Assembly: GCF_000801105.2 (NCBI RefSeq)
Contig: NC_079511.1
Coordinates: 17,383,792 to 17,447,791, forward strand
Direction of reading: 5' to 3'
DNA from: Raphanus sativus
Taxonomy: Eukaryota > Streptophyta > Magnoliopsida > Brassicales > Brassicaceae
DNA length: 64,000 nucleotides
The notes under the pieces were generated by a model. That model did no database searches. It saw only the letters and a list, made by a program, of their open reading frames with translations, and was not told where the DNA came from. The position numbers and the translations under genes were made by a program. Below are positions 9,931 through 20,884 of this stretch, in pieces; position 1 is the first letter of the stretch; each line of letters begins with the position of its first letter.

Positions 9931-11112
9931 TGATAGTGCTCGAATTACCCAGTAGAGCTTACTCTCTCAAATAAGAGGTACATCTGTAGTACTTAGGGAT
10001 CGAATCACGAGGAGTTAGGGAACCAATTAAATAAAATCTACTAATCAATCCTAGGTGAAGTTAGTTTATATGATGGAAATAAAAATAATAATTTCTAAAA
10101 TTAGCAAGGTAGTTGCTCTAACTAACAATATGATGGGTTGTTTAAATGTGATAAAGAGTTCTAGACATAGGGCTTTTATTCAGGAATAGAGATTATAATT
10201 TCTATAAATGCTTTAACAAGTTGCTTGCATGATACTATAGATCTCAGCCGCTTAACTCTAGTGATGTCTCACTGGTTAAATAATCTAGATCTCTGGCCTC
10301 AACTGTCGTGTGTTGACACAGAAAAAGAGTCGATCGACATCCTTTTGAGATATCGATCGATACACCTTTCGCTCGGCGATCGATTCACCTGTCAGGATAT
10401 CGATCGACGGCTTCTAGATATGCCTAGGCGCGAGCCGATAATGAACACTAGGTCTCAATGAGGGTTGTCGCTCTTCTCAACAGGAGACAAGCTAGTTCAA
10501 ATAGATAATTCAAGATAATCAAAGATCCTAGTGATCTATATTCTAGTTAGCTAATCTAGAACAAGCATATGGTGCAATCCATTTAATGAGTACCACAACT
10601 TAGCAATTATAGTTTGGGGCTAATCCCACAAACCTATTTAAACCGTAGATCTAACACGTAGACTACTCAGACATAGCTAAGCAATTCATGACAATGGATA
10701 GATGAAAGAATTGCATAGATAGAAATAAGTAGAAATACAAAAGGAGATGAGAAATTTCTCCAATCTTGGTGAAGTAGTCGGCTAAACCATTTCGTCCTCG
10801 ATATCGATAGACAACACAGGATGTGTATCGATCGATTATAATCTTCTAGTACGCGGATCTTCTCAGCTACATCGACCGACAACTCAGGATGAGTATCGAT
10901 CGATTATAATCGCAATGTTGACTTCCGACTTGGTCTTGAATGGTCAACTCGGGTGTATCATCTCTTGCACTCCAAAATGCTCCAAAAACATCACTTTCTC
11001 ACAAAATGCTCCTGAACCTGAAAACATACCTAACAGACTAGAAAACAGATTAAATATATAATAAAATACTAGTATACCATGGTTAAAAACGGGTAAAATC
11101 CATGGTATATCA
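9931..11112 (-). repeat. S1 3' LTR (1182 bp)
   Basis: Plus-strand ends are TGATAGTGCTC and GGTATATCA, matching in reverse the LTRs of S2 (1339 and 1348 bp). It is shorter by about 150 bp because of an internal deletion around 10740-10770. It carries several TCGATCGA-type motifs (for example near 10331-10410 and 10800-10910) also present in S2. Confidence 0.9.
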
Positions 11113-11151
11113 ACTCCCCCAGACTTACTCCTTTGCTTGTCTTCAAGCAAA
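11113..11151 (-). other. S1 polypurine tract with upstream hairpin
   Basis: Minus strand: perfect 8-bp stem TTTGCTTG / CAAGCAAA with loop AAGA (11132-11151), five bases, then AAGTCTGGGGGAG (11114-11126) directly before the LTR. The same module is at 60152-60189 in S2. It should prime plus-strand DNA synthesis. Confidence 0.85.
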
Positions 11152-12417
11152 AACAGTAGTCTTTGGAAAAGGTTTGAAAACAGCAAGAACTCAAAGATTC
11201 AAAATATTGAAGTCATCACTCTATGGGTTTGCAATTCATGTCTAAACATCCTAATCACAGAAGTTCATTATGCTTTATCCTAGCTTAGCAACCAAACTCA
11301 TCTAGTCAACAACTTAGCAAATCTCATCTGACATTCCCGTCTACTATCCTCATTTTTTAACATAAAATAAAAATGCAGGCTTTACCTTGGGAGTATCTAT
11401 CAAATGACATATGGATTCAACTCAAACAAGTATCTGAACACACAGGTAGTCTTCTCTGATCCCTTTCTCCCCTCATCTCTCTTCTCTGAATCTCTTATTA
11501 GTTTCAATTTCAACAGGTTTCGATGCCACAAAGGTCATCTAGTCCATCTCATTGACATTTGCATTGTAACTCATACATTTTTGACAAAGTGTAGCGAATA
11601 ATGGGGTCTTTGGTAATTTACCTATCCCTCGTTTCCACAATGTGTGATCATCCTTGAGATTTAGAATACTGGGGTCGCAGGAGACACTCCTACCCCTATG
11701 TCTCTCAAGAAATCATTTCAATCTTTTATAACATAAACTTAGATCTTGAGACGCTGAAGAGAAAGAAGGAAAGAAACCATAAACACACAGACTTTTTACC
11801 TTCCAGACTTGTAAGAGGATTCTGATCCAGTGATTTCCAAGCCCCAAGATAAGCAAATAAGTCAGTATTAGTGTTGGAGGTCAGCTTTGGTTCCTTCAAA
11901 CAATCTTAGCTAGTGAATATAGATGACAGGTTGATCCACTTTAGCATCTTTAGTACTATCTGCAATCAGTAATCTAGAATGGTGCTAAAGAGTGGTCAGA
12001 CAATCAAATATAAATCTATATTAATGTTCCTATTTAATACTTATGCGAAAAATAATTTTGAAAAACAATTTGAATAAAAACCAAAACAAAAAACACATAT
12101 TAGTAAACTCTCCCCCAGACTTAAATTACATTGTCCCAGTGTAACACAGCCGGTAGTGAGGTAAATAAAATAAATCATAATTAATAAATATAACAAGTTA
12201 GAATGATTAAACTTGATCGACAAGGTGTCGATCGATTTGTAGTGGTGTACGTCGATCGTTAGTAATGGTCGTGTGGTGTCAAGCGATATGAATGGTAAAT
12301 GTCGGTCGACGAAATCATCATTCTACTCGGATCTTATAAAAAACTGCAAAATAAATAAGAAAAATAAAAGCAAAAACGAAAAATAATAAAATAAAGGAAA
12401 ATAAAAGAAAACCTAAT
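11152..12417 (-). other. S1 3' non-coding region with an internal polypurine module
   Basis: No gene seen. The region matches 58890-60151 of S2 in reverse. At 12109-12143 the minus strand has an imperfect hairpin (TTACACT / AATGTAA, loop GGGAC), three bases, then AAGTCTGGGGGAG, identical to the terminal polypurine tract. TCGATCG-type motifs occur near 12214-12310. Confidence 0.75.
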
Positions 12418-12435
12418 AGTGGGTTGCCTCCCACT
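12418..12435 (-). other. Conserved hairpin downstream of the S1 ORF
   Basis: Minus strand AGTGGGAGGCAACCCACT: stem AGTGGG / CCCACT, loop AGGCAA, 47 bases past the ORF. Same 18-mer in S2 (58872-58889); one loop base differs in A1 (29744-29761). Confidence 0.85.
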
Positions 12436-12482
12436 CAGAGCTTTGTTATAGTCATTTAGCTTCACTGTGGTAGGTGTGTGAC

Positions 12483-13571
12483 TCAGGGGGTGCAGTGGGG
12501 GTTGTTGTTTGCTGGTGGGCAAACATTTCCCCCATCTTTGGACTCAGCAGCAGTGAAGCTTCTTGTGGCATCATCTGATCCTGTCCATCTAGGATATATC
12601 TTTGCTAAATCTGCTTTGATGACTTGCAACCTTCTGTCCAAATCCTCCATGTCTAACTGATGCTTATAGAAATCAAATCTTGAATGCTCAGGTAGTTCTT
12701 CATGTTGTTCTTTGTCGTGCTGGTCTTGAATCTGTTGATCTTCATCTGCCAAGGATTCTGTATCGATCGATGCTACAACTTGTGCGTCGGTCGTTTCGCT
12801 AGGAGTTCTGTCGGTCGACTCAGTATCAACTGTGTCGATCGATTCTGAGCGTTGGCCTTGGTACTCAAGATTTCTTTGCATACTTCGTATCTCATTCTTC
12901 AATAGACCAGTAGCTCTGCAAAGGTTGGTCACTCTTTCGTTGAGAGTGTCGTCAATGTCATCACTTCTTTCATTGAGTCTTTCCTCCATAGAGTTCATAG
13001 CGTCGTACAGCTCATGTTTGATCTCATCAACTTCTGCTGTAGTGCATACTCTCTTCGCTGGTGGTGGCTCGATGTCGATCGATATTGGTCTAGGCCTGTA
13101 GATCGATGTTGCGTTTCTGTCATGAAGACCAAGATGATCTTGAACTATGCTCATGTCTTGTTGTAGCTCGTTCAGCTGCTGTGACAGTGTGTCCTGGTAT
13201 CGAAGGATAGGTGAACTGAAATTGTCATGCTTCGTCTCGTATGCTTTCATCCTATCTTCCACTGCTGCGAACCTTGTGTTGATCGACACTGAAGATTGTG
13301 TGTTGATCGATGGAAAAGTAGCATTCTTAGTCTGATCTTTCTTGCGAATTGATGCTAGCTCTTTCTGTAGAAGATCGATCATCTTGCCTAACCATTCGAC
13401 ATTGTTATTGAGAGGGTTGTAGACGTCTCCAATCCGTGTATTGATATAAGCGATCTCCCATTCATCTCTCTTAGGTGATGAACATTCTGGTCGGTCCTTG
13501 GATGTAGTCTTGCCGATGTCGATCGATGGTACAGGTACTCTGTCGGTCGATATAGGTGGCGTAGCTTCCTT
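12483..13571 (-). pseudogene. S1 SID-motif coiled-coil ORF
   Basis: The frame is open from 13571 to 12483, with a TAG at 13572-13574 where S2 has GAG, so the upstream part is separated by a nonsense change. The first Met is at 13382 (299 residues). The protein is acidic and helical (QLNELQQDMSIVQDHLG, DEIKHELYDAMNSMEERLNERSDDIDDTLNERVTNL) with scattered S-I-D or S-I-N triplets coded by TCGATCGA-type DNA. It matches 57800-58705 in S2 and is intact where S2 is frameshifted near 58000. No known catalytic domain is recognised; it resembles ORFs of Athila-like elements in Brassica. Confidence 0.7.
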
Positions 13572-13746
13572 CTAAAGCATGGTTAATATGTTTCCAAGCT
13601 CCACTCTTATCTTGGCCATATCATTCTGGAAATCCTTGTAACTGACATCCAAAGGTTGGAAAGTTTCTTCCACCAATGTGTGCATGTTTGCATCAAGGTG
13701 TGCCTGAGCTCTCCATACATCAGTCACCATATAATCTATCTCCTAT

Positions 13747-14115
13747 CCTTAGAACACAACGATGTAATCGGAATTCGGTTGACAAAAATGGACTTTTATT
13801 GATTAAGAGGTCGATTACAAGGAATAACAAAGAGATTGACTATAGCAAGGAGATCGATCAACAATAAGAACTAAGACGAAGTGAGAAAGGTGAAAATGTG
13901 TAATGTACTCTCTCTCTAGAGTTTTCGTTGTGTCTTTAGCATTGATCTCTTATTCCTTTTATAAGCTCGACTCCGCTATCTTTGCAACTGCTTCCGCGAC
14001 CTTCTCGACTTCGGCGGCCTCTTTTTCTACTTCGTTGACGTCGCTATGGGTTTGTTCTTTTACGGCCCATTTTAAACATAGCCCATTTAGCCTATGTCCA
14101 AAATTGGGTCCAACA
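13747..14115 (-). repeat. Truncated LTR of a Tat-like element
   Basis: The right end reads GGGTCCAACA, so the minus strand starts TGTTGGACCC, close to the T1 LTR start (TGTTGGGCCC). On the minus strand a TATA box (CTTATAAAAGG, about 13955-13965) and an AATAAAAG-type signal (about 13795) lie in the expected order. Only about 40 bases remain beyond the signal, so the other end is lost at the S1 joint. Confidence 0.6.
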
Positions 14116-14214
14116 ATAGTCGTCTGAGACAGCATTTATTCCGGTATCTCCCAAAAAGATCTCGATGTGGTAATTGAGCCTTTTTCTCCACATTGTCCTT
14201 GATCTGCTCGTTGA

Positions 14215-14472
14215 GTGCGCCTCCTCCCCGAACAAAGTGCCCAATACACCATGGAGCCATTCACATATGAGAGATCGACCAATATACCTCAGGCACGATA
14301 TGGTGATTGTGGTGTGTACGCTCTAAAGTACATAGAATGTCATGCTATTGGGATGCCATTTAATCAAAAAGACTATGCTAAGGGAAACGGGAAGGCTATG
14401 AGGGATAAGATGGCGGTGGATATATTTAAAGAGCTTCCTGGTTACCATGAGAAAAGACAACTTGGACAATGA
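14215..14472 (+). pseudogene. ULP1-type cysteine protease C-terminal fragment
   Basis: The 85-residue reading contains RYGDCGVYALKYIECHAIG: the Asp-Cys-Gly active-site block of C48 (ULP1/SENP) proteases with the nucleophile Cys, and the helix after it. Residues after it (MRDKMAVDIFKELPG) fit the C-terminal helix of plant MULE-borne ULP proteins. The catalytic His and Asp region should be upstream, but the sequence before 14215 is degraded and is cut by the LTR at 14115. SUMO-protease activity is the family role; this fragment cannot have it. Confidence 0.75.
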
Positions 14473-15063
14473 TGAAAACCTTGCAACATATGAGGGATGA
14501 TAAACAGGCTACGTTAAATTATTTTTCATGATAGATTAGGCTGATGTGTGTATTTGAACTTGATTATTTTGGTGTGCTGATGTATGATAGATTAGGCTAC
14601 GTTAGCAAGGTCAGGATCGGATGAAGTTTTTCTGTAATCTATCTTCTGCACAGAAGACTTTGCTGAAGACTTACAGTTAAGTCGTCTGGAATGTTGGACG
14701 ACTTAATTATAAGTCGCTGGAAAGTCTTCTGTGCAGTGACCTTTTGGAACCTTTCGGATAATATAATATGTTGGATTGTTATCTTCTTAATTTTGTCTAG
14801 TAGTGCAATTTGACACATATAAGTTCATAAACACATAAATTCTTAATACAAAGAAGTGTGACACAGATAAGTTCATAACACATAAATTCTTAACTAAACA
14901 CTGGATGACTAACTAGAAGGTCTTCGGGAAGACAAAATACTGAATGACTAACTAGAAGGTCTTCTGGACGACTTACTTGAAGGTCTTCTGGACTAGATGA
15001 CTAACTATAAGGTCTAGTGGACGACTTACTTGAAGGTCTTCTGGAAAACTCATACCTGGACGA
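14473..15063. repeat. M1 non-coding region with AAGTCGTC / CTTCTGGACGACTTA repeats
   Basis: From about 14640 to 15160 the motif GACGACTTA...AAGGTCTTCTGG recurs at roughly 25-50-base intervals. Related motifs lie on the far side at 50090-50640. No gene is visible here. Confidence 0.7.
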
Positions 15064-15621
15064 CTAACTTGAAGGTGTTCTGGACTGGACGACTAACTTG
15101 AAGGTTTTCTGCACATGACGACTAACTTGAAGGTCTTCTGGACAACTTACTAGAAGGTTGTCCACGTCATTTCTTACATTGTAGTTTCGTATGACCAGTT
15201 TCTTTGTAGTTTGAGCATCTATAAACCATGTGTGTTGCTTCCGGGGTTTGCGTCCTCTCATCCTGGATAACTCCAACCAAGATTGTCATCTTGATTTCTT
15301 CTGTCTCCCCGGACAACGCTTTACATCCGGAGGAAAGCATGTGCGTGCCTCAACTTGTTGTCGAACACAAGGATATATATTCTAAAAGTATCCTGCAAAC
15401 AAATAATCCTTTGAGTACACTGGACATACAAGTGTGGAGATATGCACACCAGCAAATGTTCCACCTGCTATAGCATGAGAGCAAGGTATTTTCTACACTG
15501 CATAGACACCACAATCACACTTTCCATGTTCCAAATCAACCACACAGTCCATTTTGCCACCTTTCACAAAGAATCGCCATCCATCAATTGGTTGGACCCT
15601 CATCGTATCCGCTATCTCCGA
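15064..15621 (-). pseudogene. M1 MULE transposase, C-terminal SWIM-finger part
   Basis: The minus strand from 15600 down reads LMDGD, then a degenerate stretch, then CVVDLEHGKCDCGVYAV, a stop, KIPCSHAIA: the Cys-x-Cys...Cys-x-His SWIM zinc finger of MuDR-like transposases, with a TAG inside the finger. Further down, LELSRMRGRKPRKQHT is the basic tail after the finger (15276 and below). The reading joins the transposase part that ends at 48165; A1 split the gene between the catalytic domain and the SWIM finger. Several stops and shifts show decay besides the insertion. Confidence 0.8.
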
Positions 15622-16772
15622 TGATACACTAAAAATGAATCCTTACTACTGCCAAGTTAACAGTTGCAATTGTAGTACTTGAGATTCAAATCCAGAGGAC
15701 CAGTCTACACTCTAGTTCTATGAGTTCCGAAATCAAGCTAAGAAGAAGATAATAAATTGGTTTAAAAAGTGACGATAGTTAACAAGCAAATAAACACGAG
15801 ATTGATTCAATTAAACAAGAGCTAGCCTAGGGTATTTCATTGGGTGTTGAATTGGAGCCAAACAATTATTCAAGCGCGATGAAGTGCTTTCTAGAACTCG
15901 GATCACTCAGCTGGAACACTCCACTGTCGTGGCAGTGATCGCTTTGCAGATCGATCTCACCACCTAACTGTCGTTGGGATGATGATCGACTGCAAGCTTT
16001 AGAGAACAGGTCCGATCAGTTCACTTACCACCCTAATATCTACTTTCGCTGATTAGGGATACTAAGCTCATTCAATACATATCAAGTTATCTCCTAGGCG
16101 GTTAACTAGGCGATGAACTAGTGATCTAACATCAAGTGATCAGGTTAATGAAAGCAGTAATAACAGTATGAATGAAGAACAGTTATGGATCGCTTATCTA
16201 TGTTTAGCTCATGTCTCAACACCCTAAAAACCCTAGGCGAGCAAGGCTACTACTCGATCATGATGCAGATAATAAAAGACATAAATCCTGAATAAAATTG
16301 CACAAGAACAGAGTATGAAACAAAGGGTTCAAATGATCTTCTCTATGAGAGGATGGATTCTTCTCCCTTACAAGTTGCAGATCGCAATATCACAGTGTTC
16401 TCTTGTAAAACTAGCGTGAGAAAATAATAAAAATGATAGATAGCGTTTTATATGGAGGCGCCAATCAGAAGAAAAGAGATTAGGGTAACAGGGCTTTAAT
16501 TCCCGAAATAGGAGTTTCCATATTCGTTGGGAACAATCTCCGGATCACTCTGTCTGCTTGTTCCACTTGAGAGAGAACAGTCTCGGGACTGTTCTACTTG
16601 AGTGTTCTCCGCAGGATTACTCCAAAAGGACATCTTTTCATCATGCACCTTCTCTTCTCTATTCTACTAACTCCAGACCTGTAAAAGGTCAAAAAGGACT
16701 AGACTGACACAAATAAGTGACTTGAAACAAATGAAAACATATATACAATGATGTGAAAAACACCATATATCA
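15622..16772 (-). repeat. A1 3' LTR (1151 bp)
   Basis: Plus-strand ends TGATACACTAAAAATG and CACCATATATCA. A minus-strand TATA box (CCATATAAAACG) lies at 16444-16455. The partner LTR is 47010-48159. Confidence 0.95.
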
Positions 16773-16811
16773 ATTCCCCCAGACTTAGATCCTTGTTTTT
16801 CCTCGAACAAG
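16773..16811 (-). other. A1 polypurine tract with upstream hairpin
   Basis: Minus strand: stem CTTGTT / AACAAG with loop CGAGGAAA (16792-16811), five bases, then AAGTCTGGGGGAA (16774-16786) next to the LTR. This corresponds to the S1 and S2 modules with a different stem sequence. Confidence 0.8.
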
Positions 16812-16972
16812 ACAAGTACCAAGAACAGGGAGAAAGGCTTGAAAGCGTAGGAACTCGCTTACTCTCAGCAACCATACTCTTACCACAAATCTCTGAACCA
16901 TACAAGCTGTAGATTAGGACCACACACACTTACTGAGAACCTGATCGCTGTTCGAAGATCGGCTCCTTACTC
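16812..16972 (-). other. Distal piece of the A1 3' non-coding region, ending with T2 target copy
   Basis: No gene. TACTC at 16968-16972 is the left copy of the T2 target duplication; A1 sequence resumes after 26283. Confidence 0.8.
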
Positions 16973-18484
16973 TGTGGGAACCGAAATTCGCACTGTCGAT
17001 TTTAGTTAAGTTAATCGAAGGAAAACTAAGTAAACCTAGTTTTCCCTGAAGGCTCGGATTCTCTGCGATAACCAAACGAAATTGATAGAATAAAGCAACG
17101 TAGCGGAAAAATTGCACTAAGGCGTTTTATTGAATAGATGGTACAATATTCTTCCGAAAAAGGGAAGTAGAGCGAAAAACGACGGAAATAAAGGAGACAA
17201 AACGTTCTAAGCTTTACTCCGCTAGTCTAAACTCCTAACTCCTAAGCTAGAAGGAATTCTCTAAGTCCCTAAGTTTCGGATTTGCTCTATCTCTGAGATT
17301 TTCGCTCTGCCTTTCTTCCTCTCCCCAAGCTCCTTTATATACTCCTTCTTTATGACGGTCTATTCTCCTTCTGGGCCGCAAGGCGGGCTTCTTTCCATTT
17401 TCGTCGGCTTCCATCGGGAAACTTGACATTTGTCTTTCCGGAATTTTAGCATTTATCTTGCTATGTAAAGATAAACGTAAATCGTCGTATCTATCTCAGA
17501 TAATCGTAAATGGACTGTCCGATCGTGTTTGGTCCCTTTCGGGCCGTTTCCAGGACTTCCATTGTTTTCTACGATTTCTTCGGAAGTTCTTCATTCGTTC
17601 GTAGAGTTGAGACGAGTGGTGTCTTAAGATAACCATTGCTGTTTCGTACGAAGAATTTAAGATCTTCCTTCCTGTCGATATCTTACGAGTTTCCGAAGTT
17701 TTTCCGACGGTCGTAGATTGGAGTAAGAACCGGAGTTTTGTACGCGGAATCTCAATGATTCGTCCTGCGAGGACTTGGGAAAGACTCGAAGTACAGACTT
17801 CAGATGGCCGGGGCCTAGAACTTATGCACGGAAGCTTGTCATCCACCGACCCGAGCCAGCACGGGGCTAGCCGCCCGGCGGCCATGGCCAGAACGGGCGC
17901 TAGCCGCCGGCGGCCACTGCCAGCACGGGGCTAGCCGCCCGGCGGCCACGGCCAGCACGGGCGCTAGCCGCCGGCAGCCACGGCCAGCACGGGCTAGCCG
18001 CCCGGCGGCCACAGCCAGCACGGACGCTAGCCGCCGGCGGCCACGGCCAGCACGGGGCTAGCCGCCAGGCGGCCACGGCTAGCACGGGCGCTAGCCGCCG
18101 GCGGCCACGGCCAGCACGGGGCTAGCCGCCCGGCGGCCACGGCCAGCACGGGCGCTAGCCGCCGGCGGCCACGGCCAGCACGGGGCTAGCTGCCCGGCGG
18201 CCACGGCCAGCACGGGCGCTAGCCGCCGGCGGCCACGGCCAGCACGGGGCTAGCCGCCAGGCGGCTACGGACCAGCACGTGCGTCTTGACGAGGGCTTCG
18301 ATTTGATATGTTGATCGTTTTCTGGGTCCTCACGGTTTGGAAGAACGGGTTCTTTGAAGTTTCAAGGCGGATTCCTTGTCGTCCGGCCTATCCAAACTTA
18401 GATCGCTTCCGTTTCTTCCTTATACTTTCGTATGACAAATAGACTTAGCCGTTGATTCCGAGATAACCGTTTTTGACCCCAACA
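16973..18484 (-). repeat. T2 3' LTR with GC-rich array
   Basis: Plus-strand ends TGTGGGAACCGAAATT and TTTTTGACCCCAACA. Minus-strand TATA box GTATATAAAGG at 17332-17342 and AATAAAA signal near 17130 define U3-R-U5. It shares termini with N1 and solo LTR C. Confidence 0.95.
17850..18275. repeat. GC-rich 32/64-bp tandem array inside the T2 3' LTR
   Basis: Basic unit about 32 bp, GGCCAGCACGGGGCTAGCCG plus CCCGGCGGCCAC, alternating with GGCCAGCACGGGCGCTAGCC plus GCCGGCGGCCAC, so a 64-bp dimer repeats about six times. It includes the palindrome GCCGCCGGCGGC. It lies in U3, upstream of the TATA box. Confidence 0.95.
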
Positions 18485-18497
18485 GTTAGCCCCCCAG
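18485..18497 (-). other. T2 polypurine tract
   Basis: Minus strand CTGGGGGGCTAAC directly before the 3' LTR start (TGTTGGGG). The run of six G is the likely primer; the CTAAC tail is unusual. Confidence 0.65.
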
Positions 18498-18598
18498 CAT
18501 GCAAGATGCGGGAGCGATTTTGTGTGCGGAAGATTTTTGAAAATCGAAATTTTCGGCTAGGAATATTTTATTCCGAGATACTCTACCACCTTTGATTT

Positions 18599-18665
18599 CT
18601 TATAAGTAGCACTCCATTCCCCTCTCATTTTTCACTCACTCTCCTCTTCTCAAATTTCAGAAAAT
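18599..18665 (+). promoter_or_regulatory. Core promoter of the T2 antisense gene
   Basis: TATA-like CTTATAAGTAG at 18599-18609, followed by a CT-rich leader (CTCTCATTTTTCACTCACTC) typical of plant transcription starts, and the ATG 57 bases after the TATA-like box. It points against T2 transcription. Confidence 0.6.
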
Positions 18666-19809
18666 ATGGCTTCCTCTCCAAATGAAAAGAAAGATTCCGA
18701 TGTCGAAATGAGTGAAGCAAACCAAGCCTCGCCGGCGCAGGATGCTCCTGTCCTTACGCAGGCATTCGTTGAGGGGTTCAGTTCTTTTCAGGTCAAGATG
18801 GAGCGACGCCGTGCTGAGATGGAGTCTAGCGTGGCAGGCCCTAGTGCTACTTCTGTTGTGACTCCGACTCTTGGATCCGATGTCGCTTTAGCTCCGGATC
18901 CCGCGGTTCCGGCTCTTGGACCCGACGTTACCCCAGTCCCGAGCTCCACAATTCCAGCCTCTGGACCCGATGTCCCTTTGCCTGCTGGAGAAATCGTCGT
19001 TCCGGAGCAAGCATCCGATGTCCAGGCTCGTCCTGAGGGCTCCCTTCTTGCGCCGATAGTGGTTTCGGAGGACGCGGTGGAAGTCATGCCTCCTCCTCCA
19101 GAAAAGAAGAGGGAGATCGTCTTGGGACTTCCCGCGTCTAACGCTGTTCCACCATCGAAGGGACGTTCAAGAACTGGGGCTGCCGGATCAGCGAAGAGGA
19201 AAAGGTGCACTAAGAGTGAGGAAGGCGAGGTTTCGGTGAAACTATCGCAACATCGCTCCAAGGTATTTCGCGAAAACCCTTTTCTTTTGTTGACTCCTTG
19301 ATTCTCACCTTCTCTCGTGTGATCAGTTTGTGTCGTTGATCGACGGGATGCTTGGCGATTGCGGACTGGAGGTCACACGTTTGTCCAAGGAGCTGGATTC
19401 GTCGCGGGAAACTTTGAAGCGTACCGAGGCTGTGCTTCAATCGATTGAGAGCACTCATGCTGCCCAGACGTTGACGCTTGAAGCTAGGATCAGCGATCTC
19501 GAGCGTGATCTGGGAAAGACTGTGAGCTCGCTGCTCAAGGCGAAGGAGGAGAAGAAGAGCAAGTCCTCGGAAGTTCGACGTCTTAAGAGGCGGATTCAGC
19601 ATTTTGAGGAGATGGGAGCTTGTACTGCGACGGAGCTCGCCGGCCCGTCATCCTCGGGTGCCCTGGTCCCGAGTTCGGAAATTCCAGAAGTCCAGGACGC
19701 TGGAATTGTTGCGGATAAGGGCGGTGAGGAGGTCGGCGAGGGCGACGGCGAGGCTGTTCCTACTTCGGGTGAGTCGGAGAATGAAGGCGGTGTTCCGGAG
19801 GACGCCTAG
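18666..19809 (+). CDS. Antisense extra ORF of T2: disordered plus coiled-coil protein, one intron
   Basis: Exon 1 (18666-19262) encodes 199 residues from MASSPNEKKDSDVEMSEAN; it is Pro/Val/Ala-rich with repeats of the type (L/S)GPDV-P-PA, and ends with a basic patch (GSAKRKRCTKSEEG) that could be a nuclear signal. A 64-base intron (19263-19326, GTATTT...ATCAG) joins in phase to exon 2 (19327-19809, 160 residues), a clear coiled coil (LSKELDSSRETLKRTEAVLQ, LEARISDLERDLGKTVSSLL) and an acidic tail to the TAG. The joined frame has no stop, unlike T2 pol. Antisense extra ORFs are reported for Tat elements; their role is unknown. It resembles copy 1 at 7899-9354 in layout only. Confidence 0.65.
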
Positions 19810-20884
19810 GTTGATCAATCCCTGAGGGGATTTTTATTTTGATTGTATTTCGGCCGTTGGTTGGCCATCATGTATGATTTCGGGACTGGCCGTTGGTGGC
19901 TTTGAATCCCTGCCCTTTTTAGGGCGTTGTATTGAATTCGCGGTACGCGTTTATAAAATATTTTGCGTTTAGAACTTCTGTTTATCGAAGTTAGAGGGGC
20001 AGGGTGTGAGTTGTCGTCTCATTCCTGCCTCCCTGACGATCACCGTATCCGTAGTTTGTACAAAGCGAGATTTTCCTGCGGTTTACGATTTACGCGAAAA
20101 TTCGTGGAAACGTACAGACTTGAGTGAAGAGACAAGTTTTGGGATCTCGCGTCGTTGACGCTTTGCCTATGAGATGTTTAAGATACCAGCAAGGCTGGGT
20201 TTAGGGCAAGACCTAGGTTTACTCTCAGACTGAGGCTGTGCGATGACAAATCGGCTTTCGTTTTGCCTGTTCGTGATTTTAACCTGATTCGTACCGTTTT
20301 AAAATCCGCGAAGTGGTATCGGCTTATATGATTTGTATGGGCACGAATCGAGCTACTTCCTTTACGAAGTGCTGAACCAAATTTGGATTTTTTGTATAGC
20401 GCGCTATGGGATCCTTGTCGGATGTAAAAGAGCCTACCCTTAGGTGGCTTGTCTGTTTAGGACGTTAGAGTTCGTTTGTTGTGATCAGCAACAACGATAT
20501 GATGCCGTTTAGAAGGCGTATGAAGGTTTTAATCGAAAAACGAATGTTCAGGCACGAAGCGACGTCTCGCAGTGCTTTGAAGTTTGTTTTTCTTATGCCA
20601 TAAAGGACTATGGGCTTTTAGAAATCGCGGAATGTTTCCGGGCGATAGTTTATGATTTATTTGGTGGATACTGGATCCATTGTTGAGGCCGTTAGGCGAA
20701 TTGATTTGCGGAAAGTTTTCGAAAGTTCAGTTTTTTTTTTGAAAATTGTGGGAGCGAGCGGGTGTACGCACCCACTCCCCCCTTTTAAATCGGGGGGATA
20801 GCTGAACCCACCGGTTGGCGAGTTGCCTACGTACCTCTTTCGAGGATCAAGCCATCTCGTAGTTCTGTTGTCCACGTTTACGAT
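19810..20884 (-). other. T2 non-coding region between integrase and the antisense gene
   Basis: No gene supported. Positions about 19980-20650 match, in reverse, N1 sequence at about 41430-43480 (interrupted there by solo LTR C). The conserved motif GGCTTGATCC...GTACGTAGGCA is at 20825-20854 on the minus strand, directly past the integrase stop. A T-run and a short C-run near 20730-20790 precede it. Confidence 0.7.

Larger units (their letters stand above)
9931..13746 (-). mobile_element. S1: Athila-like element, 3' half only
   Basis: Minus-strand element with 3' LTR (9931-11112), hairpin and polypurine tract, about 1.3 kb of non-coding sequence, then the SID-motif ORF. Homology with S2 (51966-61538, opposite strand) runs without a break until about 13746, where sequence matching S2 near 57557 stops inside a GGAGATAGAT stretch. 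Gag, protease and the 5' LTR are therefore missing. The next sequence is an unrelated LTR fragment, so the border is a deletion or recombination joint. Confidence 0.85.
14116..15621. mobile_element. MULE M1, left part (continues at 48160)
   Basis: Holds a ULP1-type protease fragment (plus strand) and the C-terminal part of a Mutator-type transposase (minus strand), convergent to each other. The transposase resumes at 48160 on the other side of A1; TCCGA at 15617-15621 and 48160-48164 is the A1 target duplication. MULEs with ULP1-like genes are known in Brassicaceae. Terminal inverted repeats were not found. Confidence 0.75.

Noticed and set aside
14215..14472. ULP1-like fragment as an intact host SUMO protease
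   Set aside because: Only the Cys block and C-terminal helix remain, it is cut by an LTR, and a MULE transposase adjoins it.
15228..15624. Plus-strand frames over the MULE transposase C-terminus
   Set aside because: They are shadows of the minus-strand SWIM-finger region.
17839..18085. Ala/Arg-rich minus-strand frames in the GC-rich array as genes
   Set aside because: They arise from tandem repetition inside an LTR and recur with changed copy number in the partner LTR.
17850..18275. GC-rich block as a host CpG-island promoter
   Set aside because: It is part of a retrotransposon LTR, flanked by repeat structure on both sides, with no host gene nearby.
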